Positions 35,596 to 44,434 of a stretch of DNA of 64,000 bases are shown here, piece after piece. A program made the position numbers and the translations under genes. Source of the stretch: CAIYWZ01 sp964497925 (GTDB taxonomy: Bacteria > Pseudomonadota > Alphaproteobacteria > CAIYWZ01); NCBI GenBank assembly GCA_964497925.1, contig CAZCFE010000003.1:1-64000 (forward strand), in the 5' to 3' direction. Numbering within the stretch: position 1 is the stretch's first letter; every line of letters begins with the position of its first letter. Under the pieces are notes generated by a model. The model was not told the origin of the DNA, did no database searches, and saw nothing but the letters and a program-made list of their open reading frames with translations.

Positions 35596-36696
35596 ATGAA
35601 TATGTTTTTAGATGATGAAGGAGTTTCCTCCAAAGGAGAAGGGGGATTAAATTGGCTGATTGTGAATACCCGTCAAACAATGCATAAGCGTCATAAAATT
35701 GACTCAACTAACCCCTTTATTGTATGGAGAATGATGTATTTGGAATCTTTAAAAATCCCAGATTTTCAATGGAAAAAAGTAATATTTGATCGAAAAAATA
35801 AAAGTATTCTTTCTGTTGGGTGTGCGTTTAAGTCATTGGGGGAAGATTTGATTCCTTATGATGGTGTTATTACTTTTGAAGAAGCTATTAATGATTCTAT
35901 TTTGAAATTTGTTCCAGAAACTCTACTCAGTTTTCAAATTATTTTTGTATTTGAAAATGATGTGATAAGATGCATTGAATTTCAAGATAGAAAAATATTA
36001 TCTTCACGTTTATTGTCTTCTCTCCCTGAGGCGAGGGAAGGGTTTATAGTATCTGATAAAGATATAGAAAATGTGGAGATAATTCGCACAATTGATTTTT
36101 GTGGAAGCCTGACACTTAAAGACCATGTTTTAAAAATGGATTTTTATAAAGTAAGAAATTTATTGAATCCTCCTGAGGATTTTCCATTTTCCTATTCTTC
36201 TTATCACGGTAAAGAGCGAGCGAAAAAGCATATATTTGCATTTGTTTTGATAGGATTTTTAAGTTTACTTGTACAATTTCAAAGCAGTTTTTTAAATTAT
36301 CAAAGCAATCAGATCATGAAGAATATTAAAAGTATAGAGTTTTCTCTTGCTCAAAATAAATCATTGCAGCAGAAAAAAGATTTTTTTAAAGAGTATTTTA
36401 AAAAAAAGTGGAATACAAAAGATTCAATTTTATCTCATTTAAATGAGTTAGGTTTTATTGTTGAGTCTGGGTTTTATGTATACGATTTAGCTATTATAAA
36501 TTCGGATAGAATTCATATGATTTTGAAACCCTTTACGGAAAACTCTCAAGTTTTATTAAAATTTCAAACTCTCGAAAAGAAGTTTAAGAGTCTAAAATCT
36601 AGATTTTTCATTCACAAACCTCCTTATGGTCTTGAAAAGGGAAAGAAAAAATCTTGTTCAAAATCAAAGATTGAAATTGTGTGGGGGGATGAATGA
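35596..36696 (+). CDS. GspL/PilM-N-like bitopic protein
   Basis: Not recognised by motif. The layout is a cytoplasmic region of about 210 residues, one membrane segment at about 213-235 (HIFAFVLIGFLSLLVQF), and a periplasmic region of about 130 residues starting with a helix. This is the topology of GspL, or of fused PilM-PilN, which anchors the ATPase to the inner-membrane platform. The position after gspE-gspF and before a PilO/GspM-like gene supports that role, which remains inference. It overlaps the next gene by four bases. Confidence 0.65.
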   Translation: MNMFLDDEGVSSKGEGGLNWLIVNTRQTMHKRHKIDSTNPFIVWRMMYLESLKIPDFQWKKVIFDRKNKSILSVGCAFKSLGEDLIPYDGVITFEEAINDSILKFVPETLLSFQIIFVFENDVIRCIEFQDRKILSSRLLSSLPEAREGFIVSDKDIENVEIIRTIDFCGSLTLKDHVLKMDFYKVRNLLNPPEDFPFSYSSYHGKERAKKHIFAFVLIGFLSLLVQFQSSFLNYQSNQIMKNIKSIEFSLAQNKSLQQKKDFFKEYFKKKWNTKDSILSHLNELGFIVESGFYVYDLAIINSDRIHMILKPFTENSQVLLKFQTLEKKFKSLKSRFFIHKPPYGLEKGKKKSCSKSKIEIVWGDE

Positions 36697-37181
36697 AGCT
36701 CAAAAGAAGACATTTTATTCTATTAGAATCAATATTTTTATTACTGGGAGTCTGTCTTTTAGGCTTTGTGTTTATGAATTATGAAAACAGTTCAATAACC
36801 TTAGGAAACATGTCTAAAAAAGAGATATCTTTGAAGAAAGATCAGTCTTTTGATCTTCCCAATGCTGCAAAAAAAGTTTATGAAAAAATCTTTATATCGT
36901 CTTATGATTCAAATAATATTGTTCCTTATTTGCAAAAAAAAATTGTAAACTTATCTTTAAATCGCGATGTTTCTATCTTAGATGTTAAGATTAAAAAAAT
37001 TGAAAACAATGTTTTTTCTTTTGTTGTGAAAATGACATCCAAAGATGATCGAGCTCTATATTTATTTGTCAGTGATATTGAAAACTTGAATGATGTGTTT
37101 ATTTTTTCCAAAAATTTGACACTTCAAAAACGTTCAAAAATAGGAGGGGAGTATCATTTTGAAGCTTATACAAAGCCTTAG
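36693..37181 (+). CDS. GspM/PilO-like small bitopic protein
   Basis: A 162-residue protein with a short basic cytoplasmic tail (MKLKRRHF), one membrane segment at about residues 9-28, and a periplasmic domain of mixed alpha/beta pattern. Topology and gene order correspond to GspM or PilO, the partner of GspL/PilN in the inner-membrane platform. No sequence motif confirms it. The ATG overlaps the end of the preceding gene, and its own end overlaps the next gene by 23 bases. Confidence 0.6.
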   Translation: MKLKRRHFILLESIFLLLGVCLLGFVFMNYENSSITLGNMSKKEISLKKDQSFDLPNAAKKVYEKIFISSYDSNNIVPYLQKKIVNLSLNRDVSILDVKIKKIENNVFSFVVKMTSKDDRALYLFVSDIENLNDVFIFSKNLTLQKRSKIGGEYHFEAYTKP

Positions 37182-37482
37182 GCTTGTGACGTTATCTTTC
37201 CCATCATTAATGCTGCCGCCTCAAGAAAAAGATGTTTATATGCAAGATTTTCAAACTAAATCTTCTTGTCAGAAAATTACGGGTATGATTTATCAATCAA
37301 GCCAGAGTTGGTGTCTTTGGATTGGAGATGAAAAATATAACCAAAATCATAAAAGAAATGATTTTTTTCAAATTGAGAGCGTGACAAATCAAGAGATCAA
37401 AATCTCTTTCCAAACAAGCTTGAAATCATTTTCTCTTCATGACTCTTTTGATATTAAAACTGGAAAATTATGTGATCGATAA
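37159..37482 (+). CDS. Small protein of the secretion-like cluster, possibly PilP/GspC-like
   Basis: Unrecognised product of 107 residues. The start is TTG 37159 with a strong GGAGGGGA at 37143-37150 inside the upstream gene. A weak hydrophobic N-terminus (MKLIQSLRLVTLSFPSLML) may be an export signal. The core has ITGMIYQSSQSWCLWIGDEKY, a strand-turn pattern seen in small beta proteins that follow pilus inner-membrane genes (PilP or GspC homology region). It is the last gene of the coupled run from 33172. Function is inferred from position only. Confidence 0.55.
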   Translation: MKLIQSLRLVTLSFPSLMLPPQEKDVYMQDFQTKSSCQKITGMIYQSSQSWCLWIGDEKYNQNHKRNDFFQIESVTNQEIKISFQTSLKSFSLHDSFDIKTGKLCDR

Positions 37483-37587
37483 AAAGCTATAAAAAAAGAA
37501 TTTGCATTTTTATGAGCGTGTTATAAACTGGAGATCAAAGAATGCATGAGGCATTTTTTGTAACGTTTTTTATAAAGGTAGGTTCAA

Positions 37588-38085
37588 ATGAGTGTTTTTA
37601 AAGTTTTATTAAGTGGAATCGTGGCAACTCTTATAAATACATCTTCGAGTGTGTGGGCATCGGAGTTTAATGAAGGTAACCTTAGTCCAGTTGTTGATGA
37701 TCAACGTGATGAGCAAATATCTACATCTGGTTCAGATGTATCACAGGATATTAATGAAGCTGCCTCACACGTATCTCTTCAAGGGGTTGATGAAGTGACT
37801 GCACAGTCTGATTTTACAGCATGGGTCAGAGAGGTTTTATCAGCGAATCCTGGTCATACGGCTATTAGATTTATTTTTGAAGATGGATCCAAGGAGGATT
37901 ATGTTGTTGCTTCAATGGATAGTTTTGACAGAGAAACAGTTATAGCAGGAAGAGCTATAAAGTATGAGTTTGTGGAAGATACAATTTTAGAAGAAGTAAT
38001 CGGAGAACTTTCTTTAGATGAGGCCACAACTCCTCCAGTTGAGGGTACGAATACAGTTGTTGAAGAACTTGATTCCAATGTTTAA
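37588..38085 (+). CDS. Small secreted acidic protein
   Basis: Unrecognised. A Sec signal (MSVFKVLLSGIVATLINTSSS, cleavage likely after VWA near residue 25) is followed by an acidic mature protein of about 140 residues. It has disordered Asp/Glu/Ser/Thr-rich ends and a compact centre containing ANPGHTAIRFIFEDGSKEDY. There is no cysteine, catalytic motif or membrane anchor. AGGT at 37577-37580 serves as ribosome-binding site. It lies 105 bases after the secretion-like cluster and ends at a strong hairpin. A secretion substrate is a guess from location. Confidence 0.75.
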   Translation: MSVFKVLLSGIVATLINTSSSVWASEFNEGNLSPVVDDQRDEQISTSGSDVSQDINEAASHVSLQGVDEVTAQSDFTAWVREVLSANPGHTAIRFIFEDGSKEDYVVASMDSFDRETVIAGRAIKYEFVEDTILEEVIGELSLDEATTPPVEGTNTVVEELDSNV

Positions 38086-38095
38086 ATAGTTTGTT

Positions 38096-38126
38096 CAGAG
38101 CGATAAGTAAAAGTATTATCGCTCTG
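38096..38126. terminator. Bidirectional hairpin terminator
   Basis: A perfect 11-bp stem, CAGAGCGATAA (38096-38106) with TTATCGCTCTG (38116-38126), surrounds a nine-base loop. The flanks are A/T-rich rather than clean T-runs. It sits between the ends of two convergent genes and can serve both. Confidence 0.7.
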
Positions 38127-38130
38127 AAAT

Positions 38131-39078
38131 TTATTTTATGAATCTCGATCGAACAATGTTTCTTATTTTATCATGAACTTGAAAATTCACAGATCCGTCT
38201 ATATTTTTATGTAAGATATTTTCAAGAATAACAACATGGATTTTTGATTGTGGGTAATAAATAAGAGTAGAAAGAAAGCTATTTATAATGCCATTGTGTG
38301 AGTATTCTATTTTTTCATCATTCAATATTTGAATCCCATATCCGTAAGACATATTCCCCCAGCGATGAAGAAAATTGATGTGAGAATATGTGAGCACATC
38401 TGTTGTTTTTTCCCCCCATATTTTTTTCTCATATAAAGCTTCATTCCAACGCATAAGGTCTCGTGCAGTTGAAATAAGCCCTCCGGATGAATTTTGCTCT
38501 ATGATTCTGTTATTCATATAAGGATTTTGAATTCTATCATCATGCCCCATGACAAGCTTTGGAGCAATTTCTAGAAGTTGACTCCAAGTGAATTTAGTGT
38601 TTTGAGGTTGAAATGTCGTTGAGTAAATATTTGCATTTTTAAGCGTTGAGTTTAATAGTACATCAAAATTGCGGCCAGTTTTATGTTCACAAATTTTTGC
38701 AATTTCTAAATATCCCTGACTTGAATAAGCAAACTCTCCTTTTGGACTATTTGCAATGCCTGATGTATGTGTTAGAAGGTCATGGACGGATACATCATTT
38801 TTAAGTGCAGTGATAGCAGTTATTTGTTTTGTGATGGATCCGATCATAAACTGGTCATCAAGATCAAGGGGTTTTCCAGATTGAAGATCTTTAACGCCAA
38901 ACGCTCTAACGTATAAAGGGATATTAGCCTGATAAATCATAATCACCCCATTAAACGGGCCTGTTTCAATGATGTCATCAATGTTTTCTTTAAACGATTG
39001 ATGGCAACTAGAAAGCAATAAAGCAACAAGAAAGCTATTTTGATAGTTCTTCTTGAACAATTTTGCCAATAGCATCAT
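38131..39078 (-). CDS. Serine hydrolase of the beta-lactamase / penicillin-binding family, probably decaying
   Basis: Lipoprotein-like serine hydrolase. A signal ending LVALLLSSC gives a good lipobox. The SxxK motif is in GSITKQ, DLLTHTSG follows, and YSHNG near the end is the third motif. Between SITK and DLLTHTSG only about 15 residues remain where relatives have about 40. The Tyr-x-Asn motif reads YSS rather than YSN. Activity is therefore doubtful. The 5' end overlaps the tail of a paralogous pseudogene in another frame. A longer frame starts at 39123, but its extra codons are that pseudogene read out of frame. The start is uncertain among 39078, 39075 and TTG 39060. Confidence 0.7.
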   Translation of the reverse strand: MMLLAKLFKKNYQNSFLVALLLSSCHQSFKENIDDIIETGPFNGVIMIYQANIPLYVRAFGVKDLQSGKPLDLDDQFMIGSITKQITAITALKNDVSVHDLLTHTSGIANSPKGEFAYSSQGYLEIAKICEHKTGRNFDVLLNSTLKNANIYSTTFQPQNTKFTWSQLLEIAPKLVMGHDDRIQNPYMNNRIIEQNSSGGLISTARDLMRWNEALYEKKIWGEKTTDVLTYSHINFLHRWGNMSYGYGIQILNDEKIEYSHNGIINSFLSTLIYYPQSKIHVVILENILHKNIDGSVNFQVHDKIRNIVRSRFIK

Positions 39079-39344
39079 GTTTTTCAAAATTTGCCCATCC
39101 TTTTTGATCTCTCCAGAATACATTTTCTAAAATAACAATATGCGTTTTTGTCTCTGGATAATATCTCTTCTCATTCCTGAATGTGAGTATTCTAGTAGCT
39201 TATTTTAGATATTTAAGTTCCATAACTATATCCCATTACCCCCATTTTCCATTATGTGGTTAATTTTTCATTCATTGTATAACTACATCCTGAGAGCAGC
39301 GATAACAATCCTATTAAAAATCTATTTTTTATTAAAATTTCCAT
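39035..39344 (-). pseudogene. Remnant of a second serine-hydrolase lipoprotein gene
   Basis: From ATG 39344 the reverse strand encodes MEILIKNRFLIGLLSLLSGC, a lipoprotein signal, and then hits a stop. Shortly after come pieces matching the C-terminal part of the neighbour. MGYSYG corresponds to MSYGYG, EYSHSG to EYSHNG, and the tail YYPETKTHIVILENVF ... WANFEKHDAIGKIV to YYPQSKIHVVILENIL ... VNFQVHDKIRNIV. The pieces lie in different frames with internal stops. All of the catalytic core between the signal and the C-terminal part is deleted. It ends at the TAG at 39035-39037. Confidence 0.85.
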
Positions 39345-39347
39345 ATT

Positions 39348-41579
39348 TCAAATCATGTCATCAAAAGTATTAGATCTTGGGAACCCTGTTGGTGCAAGGC
39401 GGCCTGTATGTGCACGTTTTGATATCCATGGTACAAGATCAGTTTCATGGCGAATGCGTTCTCCTGATTTCCATTTAAGGCCAAGAGCAGGATCTAGAAA
39501 AATAATATCGTTGAGTTTGCAATTAATAGTTTTTTGTAAAGTGACTCCTTTGCCTTTTTGCATTTGAGGAAGTTCAGATACATTAAAGATCAAAATCTTA
39601 CGGTTTTGCGTGATCATTGCGATAAAATCATGTGTTTGTTTCATGCAGCACAAAGCATTTTGATTTTCATCTAAATTTAAAATACTTTTGCCATTTTTTG
39701 TACTTGAAAGAAGTTCAGTGGAATCAATCATAAAGCCACGACCAGTATCAGATGCAATAAGAAATTTTTCACCTTCATGGAAAGGCTCCATGGTGATGAT
39801 ATTTTCATCAGATTTTAAATCAAAAATAAGGTTGATAGACTCTCCAAAACCTCTGCCTTTTGGGAGTTTATCTCCAATCATGGTGTAACTTTTTCCAAGG
39901 CTTGAAAAGAAAATAATTTTATCTGTCGTGAACGCTCTTATTGTAAATTTTTCACTGTCATTTTCTTTATATCTCACGCTATCATCTTTTTGAGATTCAT
40001 GACCTTTCAAGCTTCTTATCCAGCCTTTTTGAGATAAGATAATGGTGATCGCTTCTTTTTCAATGTTCATTTCTTCTGTGATTACTTCAACATCAGGAAG
40101 TTCCCCAAAGACTGTTCGTCTTTTTCCAAGGGTAGTTTCTTGGCCGAAATTTTTGATCAGACTATTTAGGCTTTTTTCAATCTCTTTCCATTGAAGACGC
40201 GGAGTTGAAATAAGTTTTTCCAGGGATTCTTTTTCTTTTGTGAGTGAATCCAATTCTTTTTTGATTTCCATCTCTTCAAGTTTTCTTAAAGAGCGTAATC
40301 TTGTATTTAAGATTGATTCTGCTTGAATATCAGTCAGATCCCAACGCGCCATCATGATTTTTTTAGGTTCATCTTCCTCGCGGATGATTTTAATGATTTC
40401 ATCAAGATTTAAATAAACGATTAAGAGACCACTTAAAATTTCAATCCTATGATTAATTTGGCTTAGGCGGTGATGTGAGACCCTTAATAACACTTCTATG
40501 CGGTGCTTAAGATAAGCTTCTAGAACCTCTTTGAGTGACATTAATTTGGGCATAACGCCGTCAACAACATTCATATTTAAAGGGTACTTGACTTCAAGTT
40601 CGGTTACTTTGAACAGACTTTCCATCAACTGTTTAGGATCAACATGTTTTGATTTTGGGATTAAAATCATCCTAATGTCTTCGCAAGATTCGTCTTTAAT
40701 ATCCCCAAGAAGAGGGGCTTTTTTATTTTCAATAATATCTGCTATTTTTTGAATAAGTTTTGTTTTTTGAACTTGATATGGGATTTGAGTAATGATGATT
40801 TGATAACCGCCACCTTTGAGCTCTTCAATTTCATAAGCTGCTCGGAGTCTAAATGATCCGCGTCCTGTTGTATAAGCTTGTTCTATGGCCGTTGTGTCTT
40901 CAATTAGGACCCCCCCTGTTGGAAAGTCAGGACCCTTTATGATTTGTGTAAGTTCTTGAATGCTCGCTTTTGGATTAGAAATCAGTAGAATCAAGCCTTT
41001 AGCAAGTTCTTCTAGATTATGTGGAGGGATGCTGGTCGCCATGCCAACGGCAATGCCATTTGAACCATTTGCAAGGAGGTTTGGGAAAAGGCAAGGAAAT
41101 ACAATTGGCTCTTCTTCGCTCCCATCATAAGTAGGTTTAAAATCAACAGCATTTTTATCAAGACCTTCCATGAGAACCTCTGCAAGTTCTGTGAGTCTTG
41201 CTTCTGTATAACGCATGGCCGCAGGGTTGTCTCCATCAATATTTCCAAAATTTCCTTGTCCTTCAATTAAAGGATAGCGTAATGAAAAATCTTGAGCAAG
41301 CCGCACAAGTGTTTCGTAAACTGCAACATCTCCATGAGGGTGAAATTTACCAATAACATCCCCAACAACGCGAGCGCATTTTTTAAATGCATTTTTAGGG
41401 TTAAGTTTGAGTTCACGCATGGCAAACAATAAGCGTCTATGAACGGGTTTGAGTCCATCTCTAACATCGGGGAGGGATCTTGATAAAATTGTGGATAAAG
41501 CATAGGAAAGATAACGTTCTTCAAGAGCGTCAATAATAGAGAGATTTTTGATGTCGCCAACAGGGATTGTATTTGTCAT
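39348..41579 (-). CDS. parC: DNA topoisomerase IV subunit A
   Basis: Breakage-reunion subunit of topoisomerase IV, which unlinks daughter chromosomes together with ParE. The N-terminal winged helix has SLPDVRDGLKPVHRRLLFAM and HPHGDVAVYETLVRLAQ. The catalytic tyrosine is in AAMRYTEARL, and GVGMATSIPPHN-type sequence (IAVGMATSIPPHN) follows. The C-terminal beta-pinwheel is short, giving 743 residues as usual for alphaproteobacterial ParC rather than GyrA; the GyrA box is not evident. The ATG abuts the recO stop codon. ParE is not in the window. Confidence 0.94.
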   Translation of the reverse strand: MTNTIPVGDIKNLSIIDALEERYLSYALSTILSRSLPDVRDGLKPVHRRLLFAMRELKLNPKNAFKKCARVVGDVIGKFHPHGDVAVYETLVRLAQDFSLRYPLIEGQGNFGNIDGDNPAAMRYTEARLTELAEVLMEGLDKNAVDFKPTYDGSEEEPIVFPCLFPNLLANGSNGIAVGMATSIPPHNLEELAKGLILLISNPKASIQELTQIIKGPDFPTGGVLIEDTTAIEQAYTTGRGSFRLRAAYEIEELKGGGYQIIITQIPYQVQKTKLIQKIADIIENKKAPLLGDIKDESCEDIRMILIPKSKHVDPKQLMESLFKVTELEVKYPLNMNVVDGVMPKLMSLKEVLEAYLKHRIEVLLRVSHHRLSQINHRIEILSGLLIVYLNLDEIIKIIREEDEPKKIMMARWDLTDIQAESILNTRLRSLRKLEEMEIKKELDSLTKEKESLEKLISTPRLQWKEIEKSLNSLIKNFGQETTLGKRRTVFGELPDVEVITEEMNIEKEAITIILSQKGWIRSLKGHESQKDDSVRYKENDSEKFTIRAFTTDKIIFFSSLGKSYTMIGDKLPKGRGFGESINLIFDLKSDENIITMEPFHEGEKFLIASDTGRGFMIDSTELLSSTKNGKSILNLDENQNALCCMKQTHDFIAMITQNRKILIFNVSELPQMQKGKGVTLQKTINCKLNDIIFLDPALGLKWKSGERIRHETDLVPWISKRAHTGRLAPTGFPRSNTFDDMI

Positions 41580-42314
41580 TTAAGATATTTTTGATTTAAA
41601 TTGGCCAATCAAGCGATTTCGAGCTAGAGGCATATCTTTTGAAATAGACGAGCATAAATGCCCTTGAAAAAAGTGCCCAGTCATTTCCATCCCTTGAACA
41701 ATTTGATTCCATGTCCATTCGTCATTCACGCGTGTAGGGCTTAAAAAAGAGGGGAGAGGTAAAAATTGAGTCCCATCGGCAAAAGCTGCTTTTTCAGATA
41801 CTGCTTGTCCTGTATCAGGGGAGACGTAAATTAAATTAGATTTTGCCCCTGTGAGGGCGCATGTGTCAAGGTCAAGCCCGAATCCAAGCTCTTTTAAAAG
41901 CTCAATTTCAAATTGAACGTATTTAACTGGCCAGGTTGAGGTAGTTAGGTCATCGATGATATTCTGTAATTTAAAGAACAAATTTTCATGAGGTTCTCTT
42001 TCTGGTGTCCAGGCTTCAACAATAGAGCAAATAGCTGACAATCCTGCTAAGGCTTCAGCATCATGCATGATTTTTGCAAGAGGGGAGTTTTCTGGGTCTA
42101 CTTCAAATCGGCCTAAATGCTCTGAAAGTCTTGCCTTCCAGCGAATTTGAGCTCTAGATCCTGGATGAATAACTTTCTCTCGTTTTTTATCCGAAGGTTT
42201 AAAAGGCATAACACCGCGCACACATCCGTGTTCTTTTGTTAAAAAAACTCCGATAAGTTGATCTTCACCTAGTTCTTGAAGTCTTAAAAGAATACCTACA
42301 TCTCGCCATTCCAT
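41580..42314 (-). CDS. recO: DNA repair protein RecO
   Basis: Recombination mediator that with RecF and RecR loads RecA on gapped DNA. The N-terminal OB fold starts MEWRDVGILLRLQELGEDQ and has FLTKEHGCVRGVMPF. The middle has the helical CALTGAKSNLIYVSPDTGQAVS region, which has lost most zinc cysteines, as is common in alphaproteobacteria. The length of 244 is normal. It is directly upstream of parC with no intervening bases, so both are translated from one transcript. Confidence 0.93.
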   Translation of the reverse strand: MEWRDVGILLRLQELGEDQLIGVFLTKEHGCVRGVMPFKPSDKKREKVIHPGSRAQIRWKARLSEHLGRFEVDPENSPLAKIMHDAEALAGLSAICSIVEAWTPEREPHENLFFKLQNIIDDLTTSTWPVKYVQFEIELLKELGFGLDLDTCALTGAKSNLIYVSPDTGQAVSEKAAFADGTQFLPLPSFLSPTRVNDEWTWNQIVQGMEMTGHFFQGHLCSSISKDMPLARNRLIGQFKSKIS

Positions 42315-42343
42315 CGTTTTTTATCCTTATCCTAATACTAACC

Positions 42344-42748
42344 TTACATATAATACATAATTGTTGCACAAAGGAGAAGAGATAAAATGGAATGAATGCT
42401 TGTAATTGAAAAAAACTTTAAAGAATCCCTACGCCAAATCGGCCCATTTGCAATTGTTGTAGATGTGATTCCTACGCCAAGCAGGCTTTCTGTGCATAGA
42501 GTCTGATATAAAGATTGTTGATATTGAGTTTTTTGCAAAAGAAGATTAAGGGCTGTTATTGTGATGAATGTTTGCAAGAAAGTAAAAAATAGCTGTTTTT
42601 TAGGCATGCAACATTTTTCTTTCGTTGGCATAGGCATCCCTACCTCTTTGGCCCAGGTGCCAGCAAAAATAGCTGGACTATACCATAGGTATCCAAAAAA
42701 CATGGAAAAAATTATGCAAACGATAATTTTCAAGATTTGAATTTCCAT
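42344..42748 (-). CDS. DUF1761-type small membrane protein
   Basis: Membrane protein of 134 residues with four hydrophobic segments. The N-terminal stretch FGYLWYSPAIFAGTWAKEVG fits the DUF1761 family, in which a conserved G-x-x-W-Y-S/G-P-x-x-F-x-x-x-W pattern follows the first helix. The function of the family is unknown. It lies between ubiE and recO with short gaps (29 to 31 bases) and is probably co-transcribed with them. Confidence 0.8.
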   Translation of the reverse strand: MEIQILKIIVCIIFSMFFGYLWYSPAIFAGTWAKEVGMPMPTKEKCCMPKKQLFFTFLQTFITITALNLLLQKTQYQQSLYQTLCTESLLGVGITSTTIANGPIWRRDSLKFFSITSIHSILSLLLCATIMYYM

Positions 42749-42779
42749 TTTTAACTCTTGTTATTTTTTGTTTTAAACA

Positions 42780-43535
42780 TCAGGCCCACCCTTTATGAAT
42801 CGCAACAATTCCATTTAAAATATTTTCATATGAGTTGGACACAAACCCTGTATTTTTAAATTTTTCTATCAATGCGTCTTGATTTGGAAATGTTCGTATA
42901 CTTTCGACTAAATATTGATATGCTTCTTTATTTCCTGTGATAATTTGCCCCATGGTTGGTATGATTGAAAAAGAATAGAATTCATAAGGAATTTGAACTG
43001 CAGAAGATTTTGGATGTGAAAATTCAAGGCACCCGAAATAGCCACCCGGCTTTAATACGCGTTTGATTTCTTTCAAAGCTTGATCTATATCGCTTGTATT
43101 TCTAAGGCCAAATGAAATTGTGCAAATATCAAACGTGGCATCATCAAAAGGAAGAGTTTCTGCTGGAGCTATTACCCATGAAATTGGGTCTAAAATCCCG
43201 CAATCGTATGCTTTAGATTCCCCTTGGCGAATCATGTTTTCATTTGGGTCAACGGCTGTTATTTCAAATTGAAAATCCAATAATTTACATTTTTTGGCAA
43301 TTTTAATTGCAATATCCCCGGTGCCTGTTGCAAGGTCAAGAATTTTTAAATTTGGACGTAATGGGAGTCCATTTACAAATTCTTTTTTCCACAGTCTGTG
43401 TGCTCCAGCGCTCATTAAATCATTCATTAAATCATAAGAGCTAGAAACAGAACTGAATACATTCAAGACTTTTTGCGTTTTCTCTTTGATATTTAAAAAA
43501 TCAAATCCAAAAGGAGATTTTGATTCAGTATTCAT
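42780..43535 (-). CDS. ubiE: Demethylmenaquinone / 2-polyprenyl-6-methoxybenzoquinol C-methyltransferase
   Basis: SAM-dependent C-methyltransferase of ubiquinone synthesis. Motifs are VSSSYDLMNDLMSAGAHRLWK, SAM loop ILDLATGTGDIAIKIA, the AETLPFDDATFDICTISFGLRN stretch (split over motifs II and III) and LKPGGYFGCLEFS. The length of 251 is typical. With ubiA at 48885 in this window it supports aerobic respiration with ubiquinone. It is divergent from the enoyl-CoA hydratase gene 64 bases away and upstream of the DUF1761 gene. Confidence 0.95.
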   Translation of the reverse strand: MNTESKSPFGFDFLNIKEKTQKVLNVFSSVSSSYDLMNDLMSAGAHRLWKKEFVNGLPLRPNLKILDLATGTGDIAIKIAKKCKLLDFQFEITAVDPNENMIRQGESKAYDCGILDPISWVIAPAETLPFDDATFDICTISFGLRNTSDIDQALKEIKRVLKPGGYFGCLEFSHPKSSAVQIPYEFYSFSIIPTMGQIITGNKEAYQYLVESIRTFPNQDALIEKFKNTGFVSNSYENILNGIVAIHKGWA

Positions 43536-43599
43536 TTTTCATTCTTTCTGAAATGGTATATAAATTTATTTATCAACATAACAACAGGAGTTCATTTTT

Positions 43600-44334
43600 A
43601 TGTTTCTGATTATCACATTTCCATCCCCAAAAGTCAAGTGGATAAAGCTTAATCGCAAGGAGAAACGTAATGCTTTGTGTCACGATTTGATGGCAGAATT
43701 ACAACTGGAAATCGAAGAATTTGAGCAAGGGGATAATCATGTTTTGGTAATTTCAGGAGATGATGATTGCTTTAGTGCAGGTGTTGATTTACATGAAATT
43801 TATGAAGAAACGCAACAAAGCATGAAAGATAAAGATAAGATTGGCTTTATATGGGAAGCGGTTGATAGGTGTTCAAAGCCTATCATTGCTTGTGTGGGAG
43901 GAATAGCTTATGGAGGAGGGTTTGAACTTGCTTTGATGTGCGATATTATAACTGCATCTAAAACTGCAAACTTTAGATTGCCAGAGCTGACAGTTGGGAC
44001 CATTCCTGGGATTGGTGGTTCTGTTCGTTTGAATCAATTGGTGGGGCCTAAAATTGCTTCGTCATTGATATTTGAAAGTGGAATTTTATGCGCTCAAAGA
44101 GCTTATGATTTAGGTGTGGTAAGCCATATTTTTGATGATCTTGAGAGTCAGACTCTTGACCTTGCACAAAAAATTGCAAATCAATCCTTACCTCTTCTCC
44201 AAAAATCAAAACAGGCTATCAAAGGATCCGTGAGTCTTGATGTGGCATTGAAAAATGAGAAAAATCTTTTTTATTCAACTTTTGATTTGAAAGATGAGAA
44301 AGAGAAGATGAAAAAGTTTTTAAAGTTGAAATAA
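43600..44334 (+). CDS. Enoyl-CoA hydratase/isomerase family protein
   Basis: Crotonase-fold enzyme, probably hydrating trans-2-enoyl-CoA. The oxyanion-hole segment CVGGIAYGGGFELALMCD contains the first catalytic Glu109. The second glutamate is Glu129 in LPELTVGTIPGIGGSVRL. Both match the two catalytic glutamates of true hydratases, so the enzyme is likely active. At 244 residues it is slightly short. No other beta-oxidation gene lies nearby, so the pathway (fatty acid or amino acid degradation) is not fixed. AGGAG at 43586-43590 precedes the ATG. Confidence 0.9.
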   Translation: MFLIITFPSPKVKWIKLNRKEKRNALCHDLMAELQLEIEEFEQGDNHVLVISGDDDCFSAGVDLHEIYEETQQSMKDKDKIGFIWEAVDRCSKPIIACVGGIAYGGGFELALMCDIITASKTANFRLPELTVGTIPGIGGSVRLNQLVGPKIASSLIFESGILCAQRAYDLGVVSHIFDDLESQTLDLAQKIANQSLPLLQKSKQAIKGSVSLDVALKNEKNLFYSTFDLKDEKEKMKKFLKLK

Positions 44335-44434
44335 TCATTAATTTTTTTAAAAGATTTTCCTAAGTTTAGTTTTTGTTTACTTTTATTGGTTACTAATGAT
44401 AGGTAAGGAAACTTTATGAGAAAAGTATGAGACA

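Noticed and set aside
39079..39123. N-terminal extension of the serine hydrolase (MYSGEIKKDG...)
   Set aside because: These codons are the pseudogene tail read in another frame, where the correct frame gives ENVFWRDQKG.
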